In this document: positions 1 to 8,040 of the stretch, piece by piece
How positions within the stretch are numbered: the first letter of the stretch is position 1
Layout of the letters: each line of letters begins with the position of its first letter
Source: MD308 sp051888795
Lineage (GTDB): Bacteria > Bacillota > Clostridia > Lachnospirales > Lachnospiraceae
Direction: 5' to 3'
Assembly: GCA_051888795.1 (NCBI GenBank)
Contig: JBJFCD010000149.1
Span: 73,830 to 137,829, forward strand
Length of the DNA: 64,000 bases
The notes under the pieces: generated by a model
The model's database searches: none
What the model was told of the DNA's origin: nothing
The model's input: only the letters and a program-made list of their open reading frames with translations
Program-made: the position numbers and the translations under genes

Positions 1-1
1 G

Positions 2-88
2 GATATTGAACATTTTGCCGAAGCAGAGCACCTGACAGCACATGCTAATTCGATTAAAGTGAGGTTTGAAAAAGAACAGGAGGAGTAG
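2..88 (+). CDS. hisD: Histidinol dehydrogenase, C-terminal end (partial)
   Basis: The reading frame is open from the window edge and ends at TAG 86-88. The last 28 residues include FAEAEHLTAHANSI, which matches the conserved HisD C-terminus where His of the HAN motif helps bind substrate in the dimer. HisD oxidises histidinol to histidine in the last two steps of the pathway. The stop lies only 4 bases before the hisB start, and the hisB ribosome-binding site is inside this gene, so the two are cotranscribed. Only this fragment is visible. Confidence 0.8.
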   Translation, partial: DIEHFAEAEHLTAHANSIKVRFEKEQEE

Positions 89-92
89 TGGA

Positions 93-680
93 ATGAGCAG
101 AATCGCAACATGTACAAGGACTACAAAAGAAACAGACATTTCTGTCACGATCAATCTTGATGGAACCGGAAAAAATGAGATTCATACAGGAATAGGTTTT
201 TTTGATCATATGCTGGATGGTTTTGCAAGACATGGTCTTTTTGACTTGACGGTAGATGTTAAGGGAGATCTATCTGTTGACTGTCATCATACTATTGAAG
301 ATACAGGAATTGTGCTGGGACAGGCAATTTTAAAAGCAGTCGGTGACAAAGCGGGCATTAAACGATACGGCTTTATGATTCTTCCCATGGATGAGACTCT
401 TGCGCTTTCAGCAGTTGATCTGTCCGGAAGACCATATTTAAAATATGATGCAGATTTTACGGTTCAGAGACTTGGAGAAATGGATACAGAAATGGTTCGG
501 GAATTTTTCTATGCTGTATCTTACAGTGCTATGATGAATGTTCATCTGAAAATCATGGATGGAGAAAATAATCATCATATGGCAGAAGCTTTATTTAAGG
601 CTTTTGGAAAAGCTCTTGATATGGCGACAATGAGTGAACCTAGAATGAAAGAAGCCTGGACAACAAAGGGAAGTCTGTAA
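93..680 (+). CDS. hisB: Imidazoleglycerol-phosphate dehydratase HisB
   Basis: This 195-residue monofunctional enzyme converts imidazoleglycerol phosphate to imidazoleacetol phosphate in histidine synthesis. The manganese-binding repeats are present: FFDHM at residues 36-40, HHTIED at 65-70 and NNHHMAE at 159-165. Length is normal for the family. The ATG at 93 is chosen because AGGAGG at 78-83 lies 9 bases upstream and the protein then begins MSRIA. A longer frame opening at 66 would add nine unconserved residues overlapping hisD. It sits between hisD and the hisF-like/hisIE fusion in one operon. There is no phosphatase domain like that of the E. coli bifunctional HisB. Confidence 0.95.
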   Translation: MSRIATCTRTTKETDISVTINLDGTGKNEIHTGIGFFDHMLDGFARHGLFDLTVDVKGDLSVDCHHTIEDTGIVLGQAILKAVGDKAGIKRYGFMILPMDETLALSAVDLSGRPYLKYDADFTVQRLGEMDTEMVREFFYAVSYSAMMNVHLKIMDGENNHHMAEALFKAFGKALDMATMSEPRMKEAWTTKGSL

Positions 681-694
681 AAGGAGGCAATTAA

Positions 695-1978
695 ATGAGT
701 TACAAACGATTAATTCCCTGTATATTTATAGATGGCGGAAAAGCTGTCCGGTGGTTTTATGACAGGGAAGTGATATCTGAAGATGTGGTCGCGCTTGCAA
801 AAGCGTATAGTGATCTTGGGGCAGATGAGTTGATTGTTTTTGATCTGTCTGATTCAGATGATGCCCATGAAGAGGCTATTGATCTGATGAAAAGAATTAA
901 CAGAGTCATTCAGATCCCCATGGTTGCCGGAGGAAATATCAAACGTCAGGAAGATGTGAAAAAGATCCTTTATTCCGGGGCAAAACGTGCGATGATTAAT
1001 TTTTCGAAGCCAGACAGTGTGAAAATGATGGAAGAGGCGGCAAAGCGTTTTGGTAAAGAAAAGGTTGCTGTATCATTGAATGATTTCGATGCATTGTTCA
1101 AACACCAGCATTTGATCCAGGAGTACTGCAGCGAGATCATCTTTATGCACAGACTTGATCTTAATTCTGTTATGAATGTGACGGATGTTCCATGTGTTAT
1201 CGTAACAGACACAATGGAGGAACCAGAATTATTTAAGATTTTAAAATGTCCGGGAGTAAAGGGATTGTCCGGAAAATATATCAGTCAGCCAAAGATGGAT
1301 TTTAACGCATTCAAAAAGAAATGTACTGAAGAAAACATCAAAATGACTTCATTTGAAAGTAAAATGGATTTTTCGGAGTTTAAACTGAATTCAGACGGAC
1401 TGATACCGGTGATTGTCCAGCATTACAGAACACAGGAAGTCTTAATGCTTGCTTATATGAATGAAGAAGCATTTGACAATACAATAAAGACGGGAAAGAT
1501 GACTTATTTCAGCAGAAGCCGTCAATCCTTATGGGTGAAGGGAGAGACAAGCGGACATTTTCAGTATGTGAAATCACTTACAATTGACTGTGATAATGAT
1601 ACGCTGCTGGCAAAGGTAGATCAGGTGGGAGCTGCCTGCCATACCGGAAATCCTACCTGTTTCTTTCAGCCTCTTGTAGGAACAGACTATGATGAGAGTA
1701 ATCCTCTTCAGGTGTTTGAAAATGTTTATAATACGATTCTCGATCGTAAAGAGCATCCAAAAGAAGGGTCTTACACTAATTATCTTTTTGAAAAAGGAAT
1801 TGATAAAATTCTGAAAAAAGTAGGAGAAGAGGCAACAGAGCTTGTGATCGCAGCCAAAAATCCTAACCCGGAAGAGGTTAAGTATGAAATGTCGGACTTC
1901 CTCTATCATGCCATGGTATTGATGGTTGAGAAGGGAATCAATTGGGAAGATATTGTGAGAGAGCTTGCTAACCGTTAA
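695..1978 (+). CDS. hisIE: HisF-like domain fused to phosphoribosyl-AMP cyclohydrolase / phosphoribosyl-ATP pyrophosphatase
   Basis: The 427-residue protein has three parts. Residues 1-215 are a TIM barrel related to HisF. About 225-330 is HisI (cyclohydrolase), with SRSRQSLWVKGETSGH near 273 and the zinc-ligand stretch ACHTGNPTCF near 315. About 335-427 is HisE, with KKVGEEATELVIAAKN near 375. HisI and HisE carry out the second and third histidine steps. The barrel domain looks inactive: the residue matching catalytic Asp11 of T. maritima HisF is Phe11 in PCIFIDGG, and the second catalytic Asp is not in register. A genuine hisF would have to lie outside the window. AGGAGG at 682-687 supports the ATG at 695. 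Confidence 0.9.
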   Translation: MSYKRLIPCIFIDGGKAVRWFYDREVISEDVVALAKAYSDLGADELIVFDLSDSDDAHEEAIDLMKRINRVIQIPMVAGGNIKRQEDVKKILYSGAKRAMINFSKPDSVKMMEEAAKRFGKEKVAVSLNDFDALFKHQHLIQEYCSEIIFMHRLDLNSVMNVTDVPCVIVTDTMEEPELFKILKCPGVKGLSGKYISQPKMDFNAFKKKCTEENIKMTSFESKMDFSEFKLNSDGLIPVIVQHYRTQEVLMLAYMNEEAFDNTIKTGKMTYFSRSRQSLWVKGETSGHFQYVKSLTIDCDNDTLLAKVDQVGAACHTGNPTCFFQPLVGTDYDESNPLQVFENVYNTILDRKEHPKEGSYTNYLFEKGIDKILKKVGEEATELVIAAKNPNPEEVKYEMSDFLYHAMVLMVEKGINWEDIVRELANR

Positions 1979-2068
1979 AAACATAAATTGAAAGATTTAA
2001 AAGACAAACAGGAGAAAGAATAATTTTCTGTACAGACTCATATTTTATCATGTAAGGATGTGAGAAAT

Positions 2069-2371
2069 ATGAATGATTCAGAAAAGAGACGAAAACAGCT
2101 GCTGGAAGAGACCAGAGCCCGCTACAGTGATTACCGTGAACCTCCGGCAGTCCATCCCAGATACCGTAATTCTTATAACCGGCTGTACCGTGAGGATGCT
2201 GAGGAGGAATACAGTACATTTGGAATCAGAGCGTTTTTATGTCTTCTTTTATTTGTAGCATTTGTCACAATGGATATAAAAAAACAGGAGATTCTGCATG
2301 TAGATACGCAGAGGATTGTTCAGGAGATCACCACAGATCTCGATGTGGCCGAAGTCTGGAAAAATCTGTGA
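2069..2371 (+). CDS. Small single-pass membrane protein, unknown function
   Basis: I do not recognise this 100-residue protein. Its first half is highly charged and rich in Arg, Glu and Tyr (YSDYREPPAVHPRYRNSYNR). One hydrophobic segment follows at about residues 53-70 (FLCLLLFVAFVTMD), then a short tail of about 30 residues. The ATG at 2069 has TAAGGA about 10 bases upstream and is preferred over an in-frame GTG at 2060. It follows hisIE by 90 bases with no clear terminator between, so it may be read with the his operon. No function can be assigned. Confidence 0.6.
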   Translation: MNDSEKRRKQLLEETRARYSDYREPPAVHPRYRNSYNRLYREDAEEEYSTFGIRAFLCLLLFVAFVTMDIKKQEILHVDTQRIVQEITTDLDVAEVWKNL

Positions 2372-2386
2372 TGATGAAATCTTTCA

Positions 2387-2416
2387 TTGACTCAGACTGT
2401 TGAGATAAGGTATAAT
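2387..2416 (+). promoter_or_regulatory. Sigma-A-type promoter before the rmlD-like gene
   Basis: TTGACT at 2387-2392 and TATAAT at 2411-2416 are separated by 18 bases. The position fits transcription of the rmlD-like/symporter pair, but a strong hairpin lies between this promoter and the start codon at 2495. Confidence 0.6.
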
Positions 2417-2437
2417 ATTCAATAATTAATAATTCAT

Positions 2438-2469
2438 AAAAGCGTTGATCATTTTAAATCAACGCTTTT
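2438..2469 (+). terminator. 12-bp perfect hairpin in the leader of the rmlD-like gene
   Basis: AAAAGCGTTGAT at 2438-2449 pairs perfectly with 2458-2469 around an 8-base loop and is followed by ATTTTG. It resembles an intrinsic terminator for the upstream small gene. Because a good promoter lies before it, it could instead act as an attenuator or transcript-stabilising stem for the downstream operon. Confidence 0.6.
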
Positions 2470-2494
2470 ATTTTGCGTAAAAGGAGGTAAGAAA

Positions 2495-3352
2495 ATGTTA
2501 AAGGTATGGATTGTAGGGGCGAATGGACAGATTGGAACGGCAATCAATGAAGAATTGGATCCGCTTAATATGCAGGTTTTTGATACGGACAAAGAAGAAC
2601 TGGATATTACTCAGACGGAAGAAGTATTAAATTTCGGAGAGATAAATCGTCCTGATGTTATTATTAATTGTGCAGCTATTACAGATACGGAACTGTGTGA
2701 GAAAGAACCGGAACTTGCATATCGTGTCAATGCGTTAGGAGCAAGAAATCTGAGCATTGTAGCACGAAAGATTGGAGCAAAAGTTGTTCAGCTCTCCACA
2801 GATGACGTCTTTGATGGAGAAAAAGAAGTTCCATACAGCGAATTTGATGATACCAATCCAAGAACAGTTTACGGGTGTTCGAAACGTGCCGGAGAAAATT
2901 ATGTGAAAGAATTTACCCATAAGCATTTTATTATCAGAAGTAATTGGGTATACGGAAAAGGGGAGAATTTTGTAAATCGGATTCTGCGTGAAGCAGATGA
3001 AGAAGGACCTGTGACGGTGGCCTCAGACCAGTATGGTTCCCCCACAAGCGCAAAAGATCTTGCAAGGATCATACTTTATCTTATTCATACGAATGAGTAC
3101 GGAACATATCATGCGACTTGCCAGGGAACATGCAGTAGATATGAATTCGCAGAGGAGATTATAAGATTGGCCGGAAAGAAAGCAGAACTTCAGGCAGTAC
3201 CTTCCCAAGAATCAAAATCTGCAGCAAGACCAGATTACACTGTGCTTGATAATTTTATTCTTCGAATTATTGATGTATATGAGATGCCGGAATGGAAAAC
3301 GTCTCTAAAAGAATATATCAATGAATATATGAAAGAAAGAGAGGACGTTTAA
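2495..3352 (+). CDS. RmlD-like sugar-nucleotide reductase (SDR family)
   Basis: This 285-residue extended short-chain dehydrogenase matches dTDP-4-dehydrorhamnose reductase, the last step of dTDP-rhamnose synthesis. The N-terminal nucleotide-binding motif is GANGQIG at residues 8-14. INCAAITDTELCE is the typical RmlD stretch. LSTDDVFDG and the catalytic YGCSK (Tyr and Lys of YxxxK) follow. AAGGAGGT lies just before the ATG at 2495. The stop codon shares its last A with the ATG of the next gene, so the two are translationally coupled. rmlB and rmlA occur 15 kb downstream, but no rmlC is in the window. A related reductase with another substrate is possible. Confidence 0.75.
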   Translation: MLKVWIVGANGQIGTAINEELDPLNMQVFDTDKEELDITQTEEVLNFGEINRPDVIINCAAITDTELCEKEPELAYRVNALGARNLSIVARKIGAKVVQLSTDDVFDGEKEVPYSEFDDTNPRTVYGCSKRAGENYVKEFTHKHFIIRSNWVYGKGENFVNRILREADEEGPVTVASDQYGSPTSAKDLARIILYLIHTNEYGTYHATCQGTCSRYEFAEEIIRLAGKKAELQAVPSQESKSAARPDYTVLDNFILRIIDVYEMPEWKTSLKEYINEYMKEREDV

Positions 3353-4641
3353 TGGGAAAAAAAGAAAACAACAAGAAAAAAATTGGATTAACCTCTAAGA
3401 TTTTGATTGCATTAATTTTAGGTGCAATCTTTGGAATTATACTTTGTTACCTGGTTCCGTCAGGACATTTGAAAGATGATATTCTTGTCGAAGGAGTTCT
3501 TATGGTTATTGGACAAGGATTTATCCGTCTGATGAAAATGCTTGTTGTACCACTTGTGTTTTGCTCACTTGTCTGTGGTAGTATGGCAATCGGAGATACG
3601 AAAAAACTTGGTACAGTTGGTGTTCGCACGTTGATTTTTTATCTGTTCACAACGGCCCTTGCAATTACTGTAGCTCTTGGAATCGGAAATATTATTAACC
3701 CAGGTGTAGGACTCAATATGAGTGCGATTCAGGAAAATGCAGCAGAAGTCCAGACTATGGAGGCTACTTCACTGACAGATACATTACTTAATATTATTCC
3801 GGATAATCCGATCAATTCTCTTGCAAGCGGAAGTATGCTCCAGATTATTGTATTTGCCTTAATTGTGGGTATCATTCTTGCAAAACTTGGAGAGCGCGCG
3901 GAAACAGTAGGCAATTTCTTCAGTCAGTTTAATGATATTATGATGGAAATGACGATGATGGTCATGAGCCTTGCACCGATAGGGGTATTCTGCCTCATTG
4001 CAAGAACATTTGCAAATATTGGATTTAGCGCATTTGTGCCGCTTGCAAAATATATGATCGGAGTACTGATTGCACTGGGAATTCAGTGTTTCGTTGTATA
4101 TCTGGGACTGTTGAAAGGATTCACCGGATTAAATCCATTTAAGTTTATCAAAAAGTTCTTCCCGGTTATGACTTTTGCTTTTTCCACTGCTACATCCAAT
4201 GCTACCATTCCAATGTCTATTGAAACATTGGACAAGAAGATGGGTGTATCAAAGAAGATTTCGTCTTTTACAATACCTCTTGGTGCAACGATCAATATGG
4301 ATGGAACAGCTATCATGCAGGGAGTTGCAGTTGTGTTTGCGGCACAGGCATTTGGAATCCATCTTGATGTGATGGACTACATTACGGTTATCGGAACAGC
4401 GACTCTTGCATCCATCGGAACAGCTGGTGTACCAAGTGTCGGGCTTGTAACTCTTACAATGGTATTTAATTCCGTTGGGCTTCCTGTAGAAGCAATCGGT
4501 CTGATTATGGGTATTGACAGAATTCTCGATATGACCAGAACCGCTGTTAACATTACTGGTGATGCGGTATGTACAACAATTGTTGCTCATCAGAACAAGG
4601 CACTCGACAGAGATATATTCAATGCTGATGATAAGAAATAG
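3352..4641 (+). CDS. Sodium/proton:dicarboxylate (glutamate/aspartate-type) symporter, DAACS family
   Basis: This 429-residue polytopic membrane protein belongs to the GltP/DctA/SLC1 family, which takes up acidic amino acids or C4-dicarboxylates with Na+ or H+. Family signatures are clear: the serine-rich reentrant loop TFAFSTATSNATIP, the NMDGTA motif that binds sodium, and the C-terminal DRILDMTRTAVNITGDA, where Asp and Asn contact substrate and ion. A short Lys/Asn-rich cytoplasmic N-terminus precedes the first membrane helix. Its ATG overlaps the stop of the rmlD-like gene by one base. Substrate cannot be decided from sequence: glutamate, aspartate, serine/threonine and dicarboxylates are all used in the family. 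Confidence 0.9.
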   Translation: MGKKENNKKKIGLTSKILIALILGAIFGIILCYLVPSGHLKDDILVEGVLMVIGQGFIRLMKMLVVPLVFCSLVCGSMAIGDTKKLGTVGVRTLIFYLFTTALAITVALGIGNIINPGVGLNMSAIQENAAEVQTMEATSLTDTLLNIIPDNPINSLASGSMLQIIVFALIVGIILAKLGERAETVGNFFSQFNDIMMEMTMMVMSLAPIGVFCLIARTFANIGFSAFVPLAKYMIGVLIALGIQCFVVYLGLLKGFTGLNPFKFIKKFFPVMTFAFSTATSNATIPMSIETLDKKMGVSKKISSFTIPLGATINMDGTAIMQGVAVVFAAQAFGIHLDVMDYITVIGTATLASIGTAGVPSVGLVTLTMVFNSVGLPVEAIGLIMGIDRILDMTRTAVNITGDAVCTTIVAHQNKALDRDIFNADDKK

Positions 4642-4665
4642 ATCTTTTCATTTTAGTGTTTTGTT

Positions 4666-5214
4666 TTAGAGAAGTCCACCATCGTCACTCAGTTCCACTG
4701 ATTGAATTAAGTCCGGTGTGTCTTTGTCAAAAATGATTCTCCATTCAAGCTCATATTTTGTGGTCTGAGAATTGTCATCCGTTACATCAATCGCGGTCTG
4801 AATGTGATAGATATTGTCGTCGTGACTTAAGATCTGCATTTTGGTGACTTTAATGGTAAGATTATTTGCATATGCGTATCCAAGTATTGCGGTCCGTTCC
4901 CATTGTTGATAGAAGGAATCAAACATTTTTTCGGAAAAACAGTCGCCGACGGTATCTTTCCAGGTTTCTGTATCTGCATCAATCGCTTCTTGCATGCCTT
5001 CGTAATCAATATCTTCGTCTTCAGTATCTAAACCAATGGTCACCGGGGATGGATTATACAGATCCTCATTTGGATATTCCAGAATCGAACGCAGGACAAG
5101 GGTGGCAGACTCAGGGACAGATTCTTCAGATTTACCACAGCTATAGAAGGTAAGGCAGAGTGTTAATAAAAGTATCATACTGATTTTTCGTGCTTTTATG
5201 TTCTTGGTTTTCAT
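4666..5214 (-). CDS. Putative lipoprotein, unknown function
   Basis: The 182-residue protein starts with a basic stretch (MKTKNIKARK), a hydrophobic core (MILLLTLCLTF) and a Cys in YSCGKSEE, a signal peptide with a loose lipobox. The mature part is acidic and mixed alpha/beta in appearance, with no domain I recognise. It is probably an exported, membrane-anchored protein of 150-160 residues. It converges with the symporter gene, leaving only 24 bases between stops. Its own promoter is visible at 5288-5316, and AAGGAG lies just before the ATG at 5214. Confidence 0.7.
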   Translation of the reverse strand: MKTKNIKARKISMILLLTLCLTFYSCGKSEESVPESATLVLRSILEYPNEDLYNPSPVTIGLDTEDEDIDYEGMQEAIDADTETWKDTVGDCFSEKMFDSFYQQWERTAILGYAYANNLTIKVTKMQILSHDDNIYHIQTAIDVTDDNSQTTKYELEWRIIFDKDTPDLIQSVELSDDGGLL

Positions 5215-5287
5215 ACAAAATTCTCCTTTCTGCTATATGAGCTGGTTGGTAAAATAAGTTACATTTTTTGTGTTGTGTATATGTATT

Positions 5288-5316
5288 ATTATACATTATT
5301 TGTGATAAAAGCTCAA
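5288..5316 (-). promoter_or_regulatory. Promoter of the lipoprotein gene
   Basis: On the minus strand, TTGAGC (5311-5316) and TATAAT (5288-5293) are spaced by 17 bases. It points into the lipoprotein gene at 5214 and is back to back with the promoter at 5384. Confidence 0.55.
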
Positions 5317-5333
5317 TAAAGCTGGCGGATTAT

Positions 5334-5376
5334 CAGACCCGAATCCCGCGCCAAGACTCACGAGCGAGTCTTGAAA
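5334..5376. repeat. 43-bp interspersed palindromic repeat, copy A
   Basis: This stretch is the reverse complement of 24885-24927 with one mismatch in 43. It contains a near-perfect hairpin (CAAGACTC near 5352 pairing with GAGTCTTG near 5366) flanked by GCGCGGGATTCGGGTCTG on the opposite strand. It sits between the two divergent promoters at 5288 and 5384, so at this site it is not a terminator. High GC compared with its surroundings suggests an inserted element. Confidence 0.8.
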
Positions 5377-5383
5377 TCGAATT

Positions 5384-5412
5384 TTGACATATACTGACTC
5401 ATGTAGTACAAT
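5384..5412 (+). promoter_or_regulatory. Promoter of the radical-SAM gene pair
   Basis: TTGACA at 5384-5389 and TACAAT at 5407-5412 are spaced by 17 bases, giving a start near 5419 and a short leader before the GTG at 5449. The -35 box begins 8 bases after the palindromic repeat. Confidence 0.7.
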
Positions 5413-5448
5413 TTATACGGATTATCATTTACTGAGAGGTATTTAACA

Positions 5449-7314
5449 GTGAGAAAATTAGCTTTAAATGATGAAATATTATTAAAAATAGAAAAGCCTG
5501 CAAGATATATCGGAAATGAAATCAATGCCGTTATGAAAGATCCAGAGAAGGTCGATGTCCGGTTTGCCATGGCATTTCCGGATGTGTACGAAATAGGCAT
5601 GTCTCATCTGGGAATTCAGATTCTTTATGATATGTTTAATCGGTGGGAGGATGTCTGGTGTGAGAGAGTGTACTCACCGTGGCTTGATCTTGATAAGATT
5701 ATGAGAGAGGAAAAGATTCCGCTGTTTGCACTGGAGTCTCAGGATCCGATAAAAGATTTTGATTTTCTTGGAATTACAATTCAATATGAAATGTGTTATA
5801 CCAATATTCTTCAGCTTCTTGATCTGGCACAGATTCCGTTAAAATCCTGTGACCGCAAGGAGTCTGATCCTATTGTGATCGGAGGTGGTCCCTGTGCCTA
5901 TAATCCGGAACCGCTGGCAGAATTCTTCGATTTGTTTTATATAGGGGAAGGAGAAACGGTGTATCGCGAACTTCTGGATGCCTATAAGGAGAATAAAAAG
6001 AATGGTGGTACCAGAAAGGACTACCTTGAGAAGGCTGCACAAATAGAAGGAATTTATGTTCCATCATTTTATGATGTGGCCTATAACGAAGATGGAACGA
6101 TTGCTTCATTTGAACCGAATAATAAATGTGCACCAAAGACAGTAAAGAAGCAAATGGTGTTGGATGTTACAGATACTTATTATCCTCAGAATCCGGTTGT
6201 ACCGTTTATTAAAGTTACTCAGGATCGAGTGGTTCTTGAGATTCAGAGAGGCTGTATCCGCGGATGTCGTTTCTGTCAGGCAGGAATGCTTTACCGCCCG
6301 ACGAGAGAACGGGATGTAAAAACGCTTAAGCAATATGCCTATCAAATGTTAAAGAGTACCGGTCACGAAGAGATTTCCTTAAGTTCCTTAAGCTCCAGTG
6401 ATTATAGTCAGCTAAAAGAACTTGTTACATTTTTAATCGATGAATTTAAAGGAAAAGGTATTAATATATCTTTGCCATCTCTTAGAATCGATGCTTTTTC
6501 TCTGGATGTCATGGAAAAAGTCCAGGATATCAGAAAGAGCAGCCTCACTTTTGCGCCGGAGGCAGGTTCCCAGCGCATGAGAAATGTAATCAACAAGGGA
6601 CTCACAGAAGAAGATATAATTAGCGGTGCCGGACAGGCTTTTGAAGGTGGATGGAATAAAGTCAAGCTCTATTTTATGCTTGGATTGCCGACAGAGACAG
6701 AAGAAGACATGAAAGCAATTCCGGAGCTTGCAGATAAGATAGCAAGAAGGTATTACGAGATTCCAAAAGACCAGCGTAACGGAAAATGTCAGATTACAAC
6801 AAGTACATCTTTCTTTATTCCAAAGCCATTTACACCGTTTCAGTGGGCAAAAATGTATACGAATGATGAATATATTTCAAGAGCTGCTATTGTGAAACAT
6901 GCATTTAATGATCAACTGAATCGAAAGAGTCTAAAATACCATTGGCACGACGCTGAGGTAACTGTTCTTGAGGGTGTATTTGCACGTGGTGACAGAAGAG
7001 TAGGAAAAGTGATTGAGGAAGCTTACCACATGGGATGTATTTATGATGCATGGACAGAAACTTTTGATTATGAAAAATGGGTGAAAGCTTTTGAAAATAC
7101 TGGTGTTGATATGGGCTTCTATAATCTTAGAGAACGCTCTCTTGATGAGATTTTTCCATGGGATTTCATAGATATCGGTGTCACGAAGGAATTCTTAAAG
7201 CGTGAATGGCAGAAAGCCATGAATGCAGAGGTTACACCGAACTGCAGAATGCAGTGTTCTGGCTGCGGTGCAGCAAAATTCGGAGGAGGTGTCTGTTTTG
7301 AAAGCAAGAATTAA
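5449..7314 (+). CDS. B12-binding-domain-like radical SAM protein, TIGR03960 family
   Basis: The 621-residue protein has an N-terminal cobalamin-binding-like Rossmann region (residues 35-190, ending IGEGETVYRELL). A radical SAM core follows, with C269, C273 and C276 in CIRGCRFC as the 4Fe-4S ligands, and a C-terminal region ends CSGCGAAKFGGG. The biochemical role of this family is not established. In Clostridia it is normally followed by the TIGR03936 protein, as here, with a 17-base overlap. Translation probably starts at GTG 5449 with GAGAGGT about 8 bases upstream. Confidence 0.85.
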   Translation: MRKLALNDEILLKIEKPARYIGNEINAVMKDPEKVDVRFAMAFPDVYEIGMSHLGIQILYDMFNRWEDVWCERVYSPWLDLDKIMREEKIPLFALESQDPIKDFDFLGITIQYEMCYTNILQLLDLAQIPLKSCDRKESDPIVIGGGPCAYNPEPLAEFFDLFYIGEGETVYRELLDAYKENKKNGGTRKDYLEKAAQIEGIYVPSFYDVAYNEDGTIASFEPNNKCAPKTVKKQMVLDVTDTYYPQNPVVPFIKVTQDRVVLEIQRGCIRGCRFCQAGMLYRPTRERDVKTLKQYAYQMLKSTGHEEISLSSLSSSDYSQLKELVTFLIDEFKGKGINISLPSLRIDAFSLDVMEKVQDIRKSSLTFAPEAGSQRMRNVINKGLTEEDIISGAGQAFEGGWNKVKLYFMLGLPTETEEDMKAIPELADKIARRYYEIPKDQRNGKCQITTSTSFFIPKPFTPFQWAKMYTNDEYISRAAIVKHAFNDQLNRKSLKYHWHDAEVTVLEGVFARGDRRVGKVIEEAYHMGCIYDAWTETFDYEKWVKAFENTGVDMGFYNLRERSLDEIFPWDFIDIGVTKEFLKREWQKAMNAEVTPNCRMQCSGCGAAKFGGGVCFESKN

Positions 7315-8014
7315 ATTCCGTAAATTCGGTGTTATGAAATTCATCGGACACCTGGATATCATGCGCTATTTTCAGAAAGTGATGCGACGCGCTGAGATTC
7401 CCATTGCATTTACAGGTGGATTCAGTCCACATATGATCATGTCGTTTGCTCAGCCACTGGGAGTAGGTGTGACCAGTGATGGAGAATATTTTGACATAGA
7501 GCTCACAGAACCAATTTCTTCAGAAAAAGCAATCCGGCAGATGAATGCGACGATGGCAGAAGGAATTGAAGTTGTCAGCTTTGTAGAAATTTCGGATGAT
7601 AAAAAAGCAAGCGGTATGACAATCACTGCTGCCGCAGATTACCGCGTCACATTACTTGAATCTGTAAAAACTTCAGAGAGAATTAAAAAAATTCCTGAGG
7701 ACTGGAAGAAAAAAGCGAATGATTTTATGAATCAGCCGCAGATCATGGTAATGAAAAAGACAAAACGCAGTGAAAAAGAAGTAGACATTAAGCCTATGAT
7801 CTACAATATGGAAGTGAATGAAGATCATATCTATCTTTTTCTTGCAACCGGAAGTGAACAGAATTTAAAACCGGATTTAGTGATGGAAGCGTTTTTGAAT
7901 TATGCGGGTAAAAATGCAGAGGACAATCCGATGCATTATCATAGGATAGATGTGTATGCAAAAGATAAAGATAAACTTGTACCACTGGAAGCATTAGGGA
8001 GAAACATTCTGTGA
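7298..8014 (+). CDS. Radical-SAM-associated protein, TIGR03936 / DUF2344 family
   Basis: This 238-residue partner protein begins LKARIKFRKFGVMKFIGHLD and contains AFTGGFSPHMIMSFAQPLGVG, both typical of DUF2344. The function is unknown, though neighbouring genes in many genomes point to RNA or ribosome work. The start is taken as TTG 7298, since GGAGGAGGT at 7282-7290 is correctly placed. A longer frame from 7223 would run far into the preceding gene. In related Clostridia this gene is followed by ribonuclease E/G and rplU. Here neither follows directly. Confidence 0.8.
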   Translation: MKARIKFRKFGVMKFIGHLDIMRYFQKVMRRAEIPIAFTGGFSPHMIMSFAQPLGVGVTSDGEYFDIELTEPISSEKAIRQMNATMAEGIEVVSFVEISDDKKASGMTITAAADYRVTLLESVKTSERIKKIPEDWKKKANDFMNQPQIMVMKKTKRSEKEVDIKPMIYNMEVNEDHIYLFLATGSEQNLKPDLVMEAFLNYAGKNAEDNPMHYHRIDVYAKDKDKLVPLEALGRNIL

Positions 8015-8040
8015 TATTGTAAAGACAGGAGATGTAATTG

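Noticed and set aside
1574..1984. Long open frame on the minus strand inside hisIE
   Set aside because: It lies fully opposite a well-conserved gene, has no ribosome-binding site and gives no recognisable protein.
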